64,000 nucleotides of DNA. Origin: Anaerolineales bacterium (lineage in GTDB: Bacteria; Chloroflexota; Anaerolineae; 4572-78; J111). Below are positions 1 to 7,715 of the stretch, piece after piece. Both the position numbers and the translations under genes were made by a program. Location of the stretch: NCBI GenBank assembly GCA_015075185.1, contig JABTUW010000001.1, positions 2,046,001 to 2,110,000 of the forward strand, in the 5' to 3' direction. The notes beneath the pieces are model-generated. The model was not told the DNA's origin. It saw only the letters and a list, made by a program, of their open reading frames with translations, and searched no databases. Each line of letters starts with the position of its first letter. Positions within the stretch are counted from its first letter, which is position 1.

Positions 1-3000
1 GCCGCCTGGAAGCGGCGCAAGGCCAAGAGCCTTTTTAAGTTGTTGCTGCTGGCTCCGCAAGGCCAGCTTTTAAAAGACCGCCTCCTCGAATGGCTCTGGC
101 CGGACCAGGACCCGGAACGGGCTGCCAATAATCTCCACCGCACTCTTTCTATTTTACGTCGTGTATTAGAGCCGCATCTGCCTAACGCGGCTGATTCTCG
201 TTATATTTTTTTTCGAGATGGAAAACTAACCTTAAACCTGGAAGCGGTTGTCTGGATAGATGTGCTTGAGTTTGACCGCCTCATCCAGCTCGGACGGCAG
301 CAGCCTAACCCCTTGCCTCATTTTGAGGCTGCCCGCCGCCTGTATCAGGGCGATTTTTTGCCCGAAGACCTGTATGAGGATTGGGCTAGCGATTATCGCC
401 AGCGCTACCATTCAGCCTACTGCGCTTTAGTCAGGCACATGGCTGAGCTGTATACCCAGGCTGCGACTTACACAGAAGCGATCAATTGTTGGCAAGACCT
501 GCTGTGCTTGGACCCAACGCACGAAGAAACTTATCAGGAGTTGATGCGGCTCTATACCCAGGTGGGGCAGCGCCACCAGGCTCTGCACCTCTACCAGCAG
601 CTTTGCCAAACCTTGCAGCGTGAGCTGGAGGTCGAGCCGGCGGCTGAAACTACGGCGCTCTATCAAGCTATTGCCGAAAACCGCTGGCGGCCCGGCAGCC
701 CCAAACCTACCCCCGTTTCTACCCTTATCACGGGACCGGCGCGTTGGCTCGAAACGCCGCAACGGCGGCCGCTGGTCGGTCGTGATGTCGAGTTGCGCCA
801 CTTAGCTGAATTAATCCAGCAGGCTGAAGCCGGGCACGGGCAGGTCGTCCTTTTGTGCGGGGAGCAGGGTGTGGGCAAAAGTCGCCTGGCCGAAGAGGCG
901 CTGCTTCGCGCCCAGGCCGGAGGGCTGCGGGTCCTTTATGGGGCCGCCTATGAGCAGGAGGGACATTTGCCTTACGGCCCTTTTGTCGAGGCGATTCGCA
1001 GCGGGCTAACCGGCCAGGCGCATCAGACCCTGCGGGAAAAGCTGGGGAATTTAAGCCATGATTTGGCCCGGCTTCTCCCAGAGTTAGCCGAAGCCAGCCA
1101 TCCCTCCGCGACTCCCCTGGAACCAGAGTTAGGCCAGGAGCGGCAGCGTTTGTTCGACGCTGTCGCAGCGGCCTTGATTGCCTTTGCCCAGGATGCCGGT
1201 TTGATCGTGTTTCTGGATGACCTCCACGCAGCGGGCGAGTCCAGTTTGCAGCTTTTGCACTATCTGGCCCGGCGGATTGCCAACACTCCGATCCTGATCC
1301 TCTGTACTATCCGCGAAGAAAAAGCACAGCCCGGCAGCCCGATTGCCCGGCTTTGCAGCGAATTGCTCAGCCATCGTTTGGGCCAGCGCCTCGATTTATC
1401 CCCCCTCGACCCTGTTGAAGCAGCCCAATTCTGTTCCAACCTGCTGGGCGCGGGTATCTTAGCTCCAGACCTGGCTGAAGCTATCTTTTATCTGACCGAA
1501 GGCAATCCCTTTTTTGTCCAGGAAATTGTCCTGGCCCTCCTTGAGACAGGCAGAATTGAGCAGGCAAGCGGCTGTTGGCGCTTCACCCCCGGTCTGGTTG
1601 AATTTGGACAAAAACTGGCGCGAGGCAGTGAATTTATCATCCCGGCCAGCGTCCGCGAAGTGATCAGGCTGCACCTGGCCCGTCTCAGCGTGGAAGTCTA
1701 TCGCCTGGCCGGGTTGGCGGCGGTGATTGGCCGGGAGTTTAGCTATGCCTTGCTGCACACAGCCAGCCAATTGGATAATGCCACCCAGTTGGACTTGCTT
1801 GAGGAAATGCTGGCAGCTTACTTGATTGAAGAGACGGGCGCCGGCTACCGCTTCCGGCATGGCCTGATTCGGCAGGTGCTCTATGATGAGCTGACGCTGC
1901 ATCGCCGTATCTGGCTGCACGGACAGGTGGCCCAGGCCCTGGAGCGGCTGTATATTAACCAGCTTGATGAGCAGGCAGCGATTTTTGTTTATCATTACGA
2001 GCGGGCCGAACGGCATGAAACTACCTTCCATTATCTCATCCGGGCCGGCGACCGCGCCCAGGCGACCTATGCGCCGCGTGAGGCGATGGATTATTACAAT
2101 CGCGCTGTGGCTTTATGCCAGCAACACCACGAACTGGCCACTTCTGAAACCATGGCCGGCTTGCTGCAGCGCCGCGCCCAAACCCATTTGACTTTATCCG
2201 ATTTTGAAGCGGCGATTATGGACCTGGAACAGCTTCTGGAAAATAACCGCCGGACCAACGACCGACTGCGCGAAGGAGAGGCTCTCTATCAGGTCGGGAT
2301 TGCTCATTATTGGGCCCACCGTTTGGAGCGGGCTGCCGCTTATCTCGATCAAGCCATCCAGTTGGCCGAACGGCTACATTATGAGGAGCTGCAGGGCAAG
2401 GCGCTTAAACTCCGCGACATTCTCAATTCAACCCAGGGAGAGGTGACTCAAGTTAAAGCGCTGGAAAAAGTCAGGCCCGCTGCAGGAGCGCAGATTATAC
2501 CGGCCGAAGAGCATTGGGGGTTGGCCATGCTGGCCCACCTGCACAGCGATTTCGATACAGCGCTGCATCATGGCCAGGCCTGTGTTGAATTAGGCCAATC
2601 TTTTTCTAACCCTTTCCTGGCCCTGGGTGGATATTTTGTGGTCGGGATGTCCTATGCCAGCCTGGGCCACTACCAATCGGCCCTGGATTATCTGCGGCAC
2701 GCTCTTGACCTATCCCAGGCGGCCGAGGACCGTTTCTGGCGGGCGCGGCTGTTGAACACCGCCGGTTGGGTCTATCGCGAGGTATTTGATGTGGAGCAGG
2801 CCGTCCAATTTGACCAGGCCAGCCTGGAACTGGCGCGGGCCGGGCAGCCGTGTTTGACCGAGGCCGAAGGGAATGCCCTGGCTAACCTGGCCACCGATTA
2901 CTTACTTTTGGGAGATTTTGACCGGGCGCGGGCCTTTTTAGACGAAGGGTTAACCGGCTCCGGCGATAAACCGTTTATGCGCTGGCGCTACCGCACCCGT

Positions 3001-3450
3001 ATGGTCGTGATCAAAGGCCGGCTGGCCCTGGCCGAGGGGGACGTGCTGGGCGCCTTGGCCGCAGCGGACGAATCGCTGGCGCTGACCCGCACCACCCATG
3101 CCCGCAAGAACATGGTTCGCTCCTGCAAGCTGCGGGGCGAGGCGCTGCTTGCCGCCGGGCGGATCCACAAAGCCCGCGCTGCGCTGTCGCATGCCCTGGA
3201 TATTAGTTTAAGCGTCAAAAGTCCGACCCTGAGCTGGCCTTGCTACCTGAGCCTGGCCCAATTGGAAGAGTTAGCCGATAGGCCGGACGTGGCTAAAACC
3301 CACTACTTCTGCGCCGCCCAGATTCTGAATGAGGTTGCTGCTCACCTGAGCGACCCTGCGCTCCGCCGCTCTTTGCTCACGGCGCAGCCGGTGCAAACGA
3401 TTTTTGAAAAGGCGATTTGTACGGTTCCCTTTGAGCAGGTGGAGATATAA
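1..3450 (+). CDS. SARP/BTAD-type transcriptional activator with AAA ATPase and TPR repeats (5' truncated by window edge)
   Basis: Large signalling regulator, probably DNA-binding and ATP-controlled. The frame is open from base 1: the first codons read AAWKRRKAKSLFK and run into LLLLAPQGQLL, the middle of an OmpR-type winged helix as found in SARP/BTAD regulators, so the true start lies upstream of the window and the internal TTG at 40 is not a start. Order of parts: winged-helix remnant (about residues 1-65); BTAD helical repeat region (about 100-230); AAA_16-type ATPase with Walker A GEQGVGKS (about residue 287) and Walker B LIVFLDDLH (about 401); then a long TPR array to the C terminus (AIMDLEQLL, ALDYLRHALDLSQ and similar units). 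No C-terminal LuxR helix-turn-helix is seen. It lies 3 bp upstream of an FmdB gene and on the same strand as the metabolic cluster that follows, so it could regulate that cluster; this is inference. Confidence 0.9.
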   Translation, partial: AAWKRRKAKSLFKLLLLAPQGQLLKDRLLEWLWPDQDPERAANNLHRTLSILRRVLEPHLPNAADSRYIFFRDGKLTLNLEAVVWIDVLEFDRLIQLGRQQPNPLPHFEAARRLYQGDFLPEDLYEDWASDYRQRYHSAYCALVRHMAELYTQAATYTEAINCWQDLLCLDPTHEETYQELMRLYTQVGQRHQALHLYQQLCQTLQRELEVEPAAETTALYQAIAENRWRPGSPKPTPVSTLITGPARWLETPQRRPLVGRDVELRHLAELIQQAEAGHGQVVLLCGEQGVGKSRLAEEALLRAQAGGLRVLYGAAYEQEGHLPYGPFVEAIRSGLTGQAHQTLREKLGNLSHDLARLLPELAEASHPSATPLEPELGQERQRLFDAVAAALIAFAQDAGLIVFLDDLHAAGESSLQLLHYLARRIANTPILILCTIREEKAQPGSPIARLCSELLSHRLGQRLDLSPLDPVEAAQFCSNLLGAGILAPDLAEAIFYLTEGNPFFVQEIVLALLETGRIEQASGCWRFTPGLVEFGQKLARGSEFIIPASVREVIRLHLARLSVEVYRLAGLAAVIGREFSYALLHTASQLDNATQLDLLEEMLAAYLIEETGAGYRFRHGLIRQVLYDELTLHRRIWLHGQVAQALERLYINQLDEQAAIFVYHYERAERHETTFHYLIRAGDRAQATYAPREAMDYYNRAVALCQQHHELATSETMAGLLQRRAQTHLTLSDFEAAIMDLEQLLENNRRTNDRLREGEALYQVGIAHYWAHRLERAAAYLDQAIQLAERLHYEELQGKALKLRDILNSTQGEVTQVKALEKVRPAAGAQIIPAEEHWGLAMLAHLHSDFDTALHHGQACVELGQSFSNPFLALGGYFVVGMSYASLGHYQSALDYLRHALDLSQAAEDRFWRARLLNTAGWVYREVFDVEQAVQFDQASLELARAGQPCLTEAEGNALANLATDYLLLGDFDRARAFLDEGLTGSGDKPFMRWRYRTRMVVIKGRLALAEGDVLGALAAADESLALTRTTHARKNMVRSCKLRGEALLAAGRIHKARAALSHALDISLSVKSPTLSWPCYLSLAQLEELADRPDVAKTHYFCAAQILNEVAAHLSDPALRRSLLTAQPVQTIFEKAICTVPFEQVEI

Positions 3451-3453
3451 TCT

Positions 3454-3831
3454 ATGCCCATTTACGAGTACTACTGTGATGATTGTGAGGAACGTGTCCG
3501 GCTTTTTTTTCGAAGCTTTGCCGAAGTTGACACCAAGCCGGTGATCTGTCCTCAATGTGGTGAAAGTCATTTGGCGCGGGTCATTTCCAAAGTAGCGATA
3601 GTTCAGACTGAAAGCAGGGGGCAGGGCAGCTTGTCAAGCTCCGGTAGCCAGCCAGCCGCAGACCAGAGTGACCCCAAGTCGCTGGCTCGCTCCATGCGCG
3701 AGGCGAGTCAAGGCCAGGATTTTGGCCGCGAGTTTAAGGAGGTAGCCACTCGCCTGGAGTCCGGTGAAAAGCCGGCTTCTATTGAGAAGTCGCTGCGTCA
3801 GCGGTCAGGCCAGGACAGCGAGACTCATTGA
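3454..3831 (+). CDS. FmdB-family zinc-ribbon protein
   Basis: Small cytoplasmic protein of 125 residues with an N-terminal FmdB regulatory-type zinc ribbon: MPIYEYYCDDCEE followed by VICPQCGES, giving two CxxC knuckles about 30 residues apart. The remaining 80 residues are polar and low in complexity. FmdB proteins are widespread putative zinc-binding regulators first named in the formamidase operon of Methylophilus; their biochemical role is unsettled. The start is 4 bp after the stop of the SARP-type regulator, so the two are probably cotranscribed. A second FmdB-like gene lies in the same cluster at 15083, with the same overall design (ribbon plus polar tail). Confidence 0.88.
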   Translation: MPIYEYYCDDCEERVRLFFRSFAEVDTKPVICPQCGESHLARVISKVAIVQTESRGQGSLSSSGSQPAADQSDPKSLARSMREASQGQDFGREFKEVATRLESGEKPASIEKSLRQRSGQDSETH

Positions 3832-3835
3832 TGTA

Positions 3836-3856
3836 GGACAAATTGTTAATTTGTCC
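3836..3856. repeat. GGACAAATT hairpin (GTAGGACAA repeat family)
   Basis: Perfect 9-bp inverted repeat GGACAAATT / AATTTGTCC around a GTT loop, 5 bp after the FmdB stop. Related GTAGGACAA-type palindromes lie at 5142-5173 and 15019-15070. It could act as a weak terminator hairpin, but no T tract follows. Confidence 0.7.
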
Positions 3857-3888
3857 CAGCGCGAATAACCCAAACCTGGACAAGCTAT

Positions 3889-4036
3889 TAACCTCAGTTT
3901 GGAATTTTCTAATAATCGCACCCTTCGATACGCGCTCCACTCCGTTTCGCGCTACTCAGGATGCGATTACAGGCCAAAAATCATCCTGAGTAGGGCTTTA
4001 GCCCGTATCGAAGGGTGATTTTTCGGCAAAATGTCG
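3889..4036. repeat. Dispersed palindromic element, copy A
   Basis: A unit of about 148 bp that recurs, extended by a small insert, at 13257-13423. Both begin TAACCTCAGTT and end AAAATGTCG. Inside are nested inverted arms: CACCCTTCGATACG near the left and CGTATCGAAGGGTG near the right, then CTACTCAGGAT against ATCCTGAGTAG around the centre. There is no coding capacity for a transposase. This is MITE-like or REP-like; mobility is inferred only from the repetition. Confidence 0.75.
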
Positions 4037-4204
4037 AATTAGGCTAACAGCTTGTTCTACAAAATCAGACTCAGGTAAGGCAAAAGTCAGCGCCAGGTAA
4101 GTTTGATCTGCTATACTTGCCTCACTGGGAAAACCTGTCCGAAAAACGCTTGCTGTTATCAGGGGGAACGTAGCCAAGACGCTCCATGTTTTTGGGAACC
4201 TCAC
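3998..4204 (-). pseudogene. Possible remnant of an aminotransferase-like C terminus
   Basis: A 68-codon frame whose last 40 residues (including YLALTFALPESDFVEQAVSLI) have the look of the C-terminal end of a class I PLP aminotransferase or MocR-type protein. There is no upstream domain, no clear ribosome-binding site, and its 3' end runs into the palindromic element. I read it as a decayed fragment at best; it may be chance coding. The rest of the 3832-4291 gap holds only repeats and a small ACCCC/GGGGT hairpin at 4248-4262. Confidence 0.25.
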
Positions 4205-4291
4205 TCAAAACGCCCCTTTCCTGAATGCCACATAAATCAAGTTAATAACCCCACCCAGGGGTAAATTTTGCCTAGTTAAAGGAGGTTATCT

Positions 4292-5140
4292 ATGGAAAAA
4301 CGACGGCGTGTTTTCGACAATCATAGTCATATTGGGCCGGTGCCCGGTTATGCTTACTATGGGCTACCTCAAACGGTCAAGCCGACTTATGACTATGACA
4401 CAACGGAAGATTATCTAAAGGGCATGGAGGAAAACGGCGTTGACCGCGCCCTGGTCATGTCCAACTACGGCTATCCCGACTCGGCGCAGCCTTTCACCCT
4501 GAACCCGCTGGTCGGGGAAAGCACCGCCAAGAACGACCGCTTGCTCGGCGCGATCTGGGTGTCGGCCTTGCCCAAAGATAAAGAACGAACGACCGAGGCG
4601 CTCAAGCTTATCGGCCAGAAGGGGCTGATTGCGTTGAAGACAACCTGCTTGTTGGGCGGCACGTTCAACCCCGATCAGTGGGACGAGCCGGCAGCCGAGT
4701 TGTGGGGGATGATCCTCGACGCGGCGGCGCAGCACGACATGCCGCTCCACATTCACACCAGCCCCGGCGGCGGCTCGGACATTGACAATGCCCTGGCCCT
4801 GGTGCGCAAGTACGGCCAAACGACCAAAATTCACGTTGTCCATATGGGCGGCGGAGTCAGCGGGCATATCAAGTTTGTGCCGCAGTTCTTTGACTTGGTC
4901 AAAGAAGGCTACCAGGTTTACACCGACTCTTCGTGGGCAGTCGGTTTTGGCTCCACCTGGCTGCTCAAGGAGATTGAGCGAACGGGTATCGGTACGGATC
5001 GCTTCCTCTTTGGCTCCGACATCCCCTGGAGCGATTTCGCCGGTGAGTATTGGAAAATTGAAGGCGCGCCGATTTCCGAAGAGTTGAAGCAGAACATCTT
5101 CTGGAACAATGCCGAAAAGTTGTACTCAAAATTCTGGTAG
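4292..5140 (+). CDS. Amidohydrolase_2-type metal-dependent hydrolase
   Basis: TIM-barrel hydrolase of 282 residues of the amidohydrolase-2 class (relatives of ACMS decarboxylase and 4-oxalomesaconate hydratase-like enzymes). Visible metal-site motifs are DNHSHIG at residues 9-15 (HxH after strand 1), PLHIHTSPGG near 150, a further His region VVHMGGG near 187, and FGSDIPW near 240 with the strand-8 Asp. The start is fixed by a strong AAAGGAGG 7 bases before the ATG. It is the first gene of the long + strand cluster and directly precedes the NitB-like gene, near where other Nit1C clusters carry the nitrilase. It could supply an alternative hydrolytic or decarboxylating step; the substrate is unknown. 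Confidence 0.85.
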   Translation: MEKRRRVFDNHSHIGPVPGYAYYGLPQTVKPTYDYDTTEDYLKGMEENGVDRALVMSNYGYPDSAQPFTLNPLVGESTAKNDRLLGAIWVSALPKDKERTTEALKLIGQKGLIALKTTCLLGGTFNPDQWDEPAAELWGMILDAAAQHDMPLHIHTSPGGGSDIDNALALVRKYGQTTKIHVVHMGGGVSGHIKFVPQFFDLVKEGYQVYTDSSWAVGFGSTWLLKEIERTGIGTDRFLFGSDIPWSDFAGEYWKIEGAPISEELKQNIFWNNAEKLYSKFW

Positions 5141-5141
5141 A

Positions 5142-5173
5142 GTAGGACAAGTTGTCCGCTTCGCGTGTCCTAC
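5142..5173. repeat. GTAGGACA palindrome
   Basis: GTAGGACA at 5142-5149 pairs with TGTCCTAC at 5166-5173, and an inner GGACAA/TTGTCC overlaps the left arm. It begins 2 bp after the amidohydrolase stop. Between it and the next gene there is also a GAGGGC...GCCCTC hairpin (about 5224-5262) that I cannot assign to a known riboswitch. Confidence 0.6.
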
Positions 5174-5312
5174 AGAACCGTCTAGAATCTGAGACACACC
5201 TGTTTTGATAGGATGTTGCTAACGAGGGCGCGGGCCGCGGTGACAGCAAGCAGCGCAGCCCTCATCTATAGGCAAGTAAATAACAAGCACCAAGAAAGGA
5301 GCTAAAGTAATT

Positions 5313-5798
5313 ATGGCCGTAGTAGAAATACCCCGCCCCAAAGAAGGTGATTCGTTTATCAATCTTGATGAAAAACTATTTCCAGATCATAAAGCCAAAG
5401 AAGGTGATCGGGCGTTAATTATGATGCACACGGTGCCGTTTGAAGGCTCGGTGGGGTTGGTCAACCTGCTCACCACCACCCGTATTGCCCGCAAGGGCTT
5501 CAAGACCAGCCTGGCCCTGTATGGGCCTGGCGTATTAATGGCCGCCGCCGGTCGAGGCTTCCCCACGGTAGGTCAGGAAGGTTTTCCCGGCAACCTGGCC
5601 ATTAACCGCCAATTGCAGACCATTCTCAAAGAGGGCAGTTCCATCTATGCCTGCCGTTTTGCCATGACGGCGCTTTATGGCATGCACGAGTATAACCTGA
5701 TCGAAGGGGTGACGCCTTTCCACCCGCTGGATGTGCTCGATATTCTGATTGACCATTGGAAAACCGGGGCAATGGTTCTCAACACCTGGACACTCTAA
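5313..5798 (+). CDS. MSMEG_0572/Sll0783-family protein (NitB-like, Nit1C cluster)
   Basis: 161-residue soluble protein recognised as the MSMEG_0572/Sll0783 family, whose members occur with nitrilase, radical SAM, acetyltransferase and PurM-like genes (Nit1C). Known facts for the family: Sll0783 in Synechocystis is induced by nitrogen starvation, and NitB belongs to the cyanide-assimilation cluster of Pseudomonas. The molecular function is unknown; a DsrE-like fold is suggested by the RALIMMHTVPFEGSVGLVNLL opening strand-helix and the VLMAAAGRGF turn (my inference). A conserved YACRFAMTALYG carries one Cys. AGAAAGGAGCT provides the ribosome site. It is followed by a 240-bp gap where a nitrilase gene would be expected in canonical clusters. 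Confidence 0.85.
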   Translation: MAVVEIPRPKEGDSFINLDEKLFPDHKAKEGDRALIMMHTVPFEGSVGLVNLLTTTRIARKGFKTSLALYGPGVLMAAAGRGFPTVGQEGFPGNLAINRQLQTILKEGSSIYACRFAMTALYGMHEYNLIEGVTPFHPLDVLDILIDHWKTGAMVLNTWTL

Positions 5799-5864
5799 TT
5801 TAACTTTAACTTGTCACCGCGGCCTACATAAAATTTAATCATAAAAGATTAGGGATCTGATGGG

Positions 5865-5891
5865 TTGACAATTTAATAGTGTCGCTAAAAT
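5865..5891 (+). promoter_or_regulatory. Weak promoter candidate ahead of the radical SAM gene
   Basis: TTGACA at 5865-5870 and TAAAAT at 5886-5891 are separated by only 15 bp, shorter than the usual 17. It would drive the radical SAM-acetyltransferase-PurM block. The -10 box touches the start of a palindromic repeat. Low certainty. Confidence 0.3.
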
Positions 5892-5960
5892 TAACCGCAG
5901 AGACGCCGAGTCCGCAGAGATTTTTAATTTTCCTCAGCGTTCTCTGCGTCTCTGCGGTAA
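5891..5960. repeat. CCGCAGAGACGC intergenic palindrome
   Basis: Left arm TTAACCGCAGAGACGCCGAG and right arm CGTCTCTGCGGTAA are imperfect inverted copies. Each arm is itself a run of CGCAGAGA-like units. No coding. It sits in the gap between the NitB-like and NitD-like genes. Confidence 0.8.
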
Positions 5961-6037
5961 GGGAAAGTTTGTCAGTTAACCAGGGTTAGAGATTGCTGTT
6001 CATTCTCTAATCGTCAATCCCCAGAAAAGGAAACGTT

Positions 6038-7117
6038 ATGGCCTTACAAGAAGTGTTGCTTGAATTGCAGAGTCTGGGCGCTCGGATTGAGGTGCCGGTT
6101 GAAAATCGAGGTCGGCGGGGCGGGGCAGGCCCTTCTGACGATAAAGCGTTTGTTTTGGCCGGTGTGGCGGCGATGGTGCCCACCCTGGGCCAATTTGCGG
6201 CCCAATCTCCCTATGCGGTGGTTGAAAGTGAAAATGGCTACTACCTGACCCGCAATGGTCAGATGATTATTCCGGTGGAGTTTCCCTCCACGCCGCGTTT
6301 TTATGCCCTTAAAACCGCCGATGGCATCCCTTACTGGCAAATTGCGGTGCTGCACGGCCGGGATGTCCTGGCGACAACCGTTTCACAGCGCTGTGTCCGC
6401 TGGCGGCGAGAAGGGGAACGCTGCCAGTTTTGCGCCATCGAAAACTCGCTGGCAAGCGGCAACACGGTCGCCCTTAAAACCCCGGAACAGTTAGCCGAAG
6501 TAGCTGAAGCGGCGGTGCGGCTGGATGGAATCAAGCATTTTGTGCTGACCACCGGCACCATGAACTACCGGGATATGGGCGTGCATTACCTGGCTAAATG
6601 TGTCCACGCCATCAAAGCCGCAGTCCCCGATATTGGTATCCAGGCCCAATTTGAGCCGCCGGAAAACCTGGACGACATGCTCCTCTTGCGTGAGGCCGGC
6701 GTAGATACTGTTGGCATCCACCTGGAAAGTTTGGACCAGGAGATCCGGCGGCGGATAAGTCCCGGCAAAGCCGAAATTAGCATCGAACGTTACCACGAAG
6801 CCTACCGCCGCGCCGTCGAGATTTTTGGGCGCAACCAGGTCTCCAGCTACATTATTGCCGGGTTTGGCGACAGCGAAGAGACGATTATTGACGGCTGCCG
6901 GCAGTTGGCCGAGATTGGCGTTTACCCCTTTGTGGTACCCCTGCGCCCGCTCATGGGCACGCCCCTGCAAGAGGCCCAAGCGCCCGACCCGGCCTTTATG
7001 AATCGAATTTACAGCCAGGTGGCGGCCATTAATCGGCAATATGGTTTGAACTGGCGCAATAGTAAAGCCGGCTGTACCCGCTGCGGTGCCTGTTCCGGCT
7101 TGACAGCCTACGAGTAA
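6038..7117 (+). CDS. Radical SAM enzyme, MSMEG_0568/Sll0785 family (NitD-like)
   Basis: 359-residue radical SAM protein of the Nit1C-associated MSMEG_0568 family. The iron-sulfur motif is atypical: C-VRWRREGER-C-QF-C, a CX9CX2C spacing instead of CX3CX2C, preceded by TTVSQR. The barrel then shows the EPPENLDDM and VGIHLESLDQEI segments typical of radical SAM strands 4-6. The C terminus ends in CTRCGACSG, suggesting a second cluster or metal site. Family members are known only by cluster membership; the reaction is not established. GGAAACG precedes the ATG. It is followed after 10 bp by the acetyltransferase and lies in the same transcription unit. Confidence 0.9.
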   Translation: MALQEVLLELQSLGARIEVPVENRGRRGGAGPSDDKAFVLAGVAAMVPTLGQFAAQSPYAVVESENGYYLTRNGQMIIPVEFPSTPRFYALKTADGIPYWQIAVLHGRDVLATTVSQRCVRWRREGERCQFCAIENSLASGNTVALKTPEQLAEVAEAAVRLDGIKHFVLTTGTMNYRDMGVHYLAKCVHAIKAAVPDIGIQAQFEPPENLDDMLLLREAGVDTVGIHLESLDQEIRRRISPGKAEISIERYHEAYRRAVEIFGRNQVSSYIIAGFGDSEETIIDGCRQLAEIGVYPFVVPLRPLMGTPLQEAQAPDPAFMNRIYSQVAAINRQYGLNWRNSKAGCTRCGACSGLTAYE

Positions 7118-7127
7118 AAGGGGAGCT

Positions 7128-7712
7128 ATGAGCCAGATTATCTGCAAAATTGTCGAAACCGAAGCGGAACGCCGGGCCCATTTCGCCATCCGGCAGGCCG
7201 TGTTTGTCGAAGAGCAGGGTATGTTTAGCGGTTCCGATGTGGATGAGCACGATCCCCATGCCGTTCACATCATTGCCCTGAATCAAACCACCGGGCAGGT
7301 GGTTGGCGCGGTGCGGGTTTATGAAGCTGAGCCGGGGGTCTGGTATGGCGGGCGCATGGCCGTGCTCCAGGAATATCGCCGCCATCTGCCCCCGATTGGG
7401 CCGCTGCTGGACCGTCTGGCCGAGCGAACCGTGAGCGAGCGCGGCTGCCGGCGTTTTTTGGCTTACATTCAGATGCAAAACGTCCGCTTTTTTGAGCGTT
7501 TGGGCTGGAGCAAAATCGGCGAGCCGGCGCTGCACTGCGGCCAGCCCCATCAATTGATGGAAGCGAATCTGGCGGCGCAGTTGTGGCGGGAGGTTAAGCT
7601 TGAAACTCACCTGGAATCCGTCCGCAAGCCCGGCCGAGGCAGCCGCTTGCCCAGTACCGCCGGAGGGCCAGGCCTGGGAGCCAGGTCGGCGGGCGCGAGG
7701 CTAGGCTCTTGA
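7128..7712 (+). CDS. GNAT N-acetyltransferase, MSMEG_0567/Sll0786 type (NitE-like)
   Basis: 194 residues. It opens with a typical GNAT layout: RAHFAIRQAVFVEEQGMF, then VVGAVRVYEAEPG (strand 4 region), WYGGRMAVLQEYRR (the acetyl-CoA loop area; the classical R/Q-x-x-G-x-G/A is degenerate) and a C-terminal VRFFERLGWSKIG motif. In mycobacteria the homologous domain is fused to the PurM-like domain (MSMEG_0567); here the two are separate genes 3 bp apart, as in cyanobacteria. The last 35 residues (RKPGRGSRLP...) are low complexity and probably not part of the fold. GGGGAGCT lies just ahead of the ATG. The acyl acceptor is unknown. Confidence 0.88.
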   Translation: MSQIICKIVETEAERRAHFAIRQAVFVEEQGMFSGSDVDEHDPHAVHIIALNQTTGQVVGAVRVYEAEPGVWYGGRMAVLQEYRRHLPPIGPLLDRLAERTVSERGCRRFLAYIQMQNVRFFERLGWSKIGEPALHCGQPHQLMEANLAAQLWREVKLETHLESVRKPGRGSRLPSTAGGPGLGARSAGARLGS

Positions 7713-7715
7713 CCC

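Noticed and set aside
1459..2031. 190-codon frame antisense to the SARP regulator
   Set aside because: No recognisable motif; the sense strand encodes the ATPase/TPR region.
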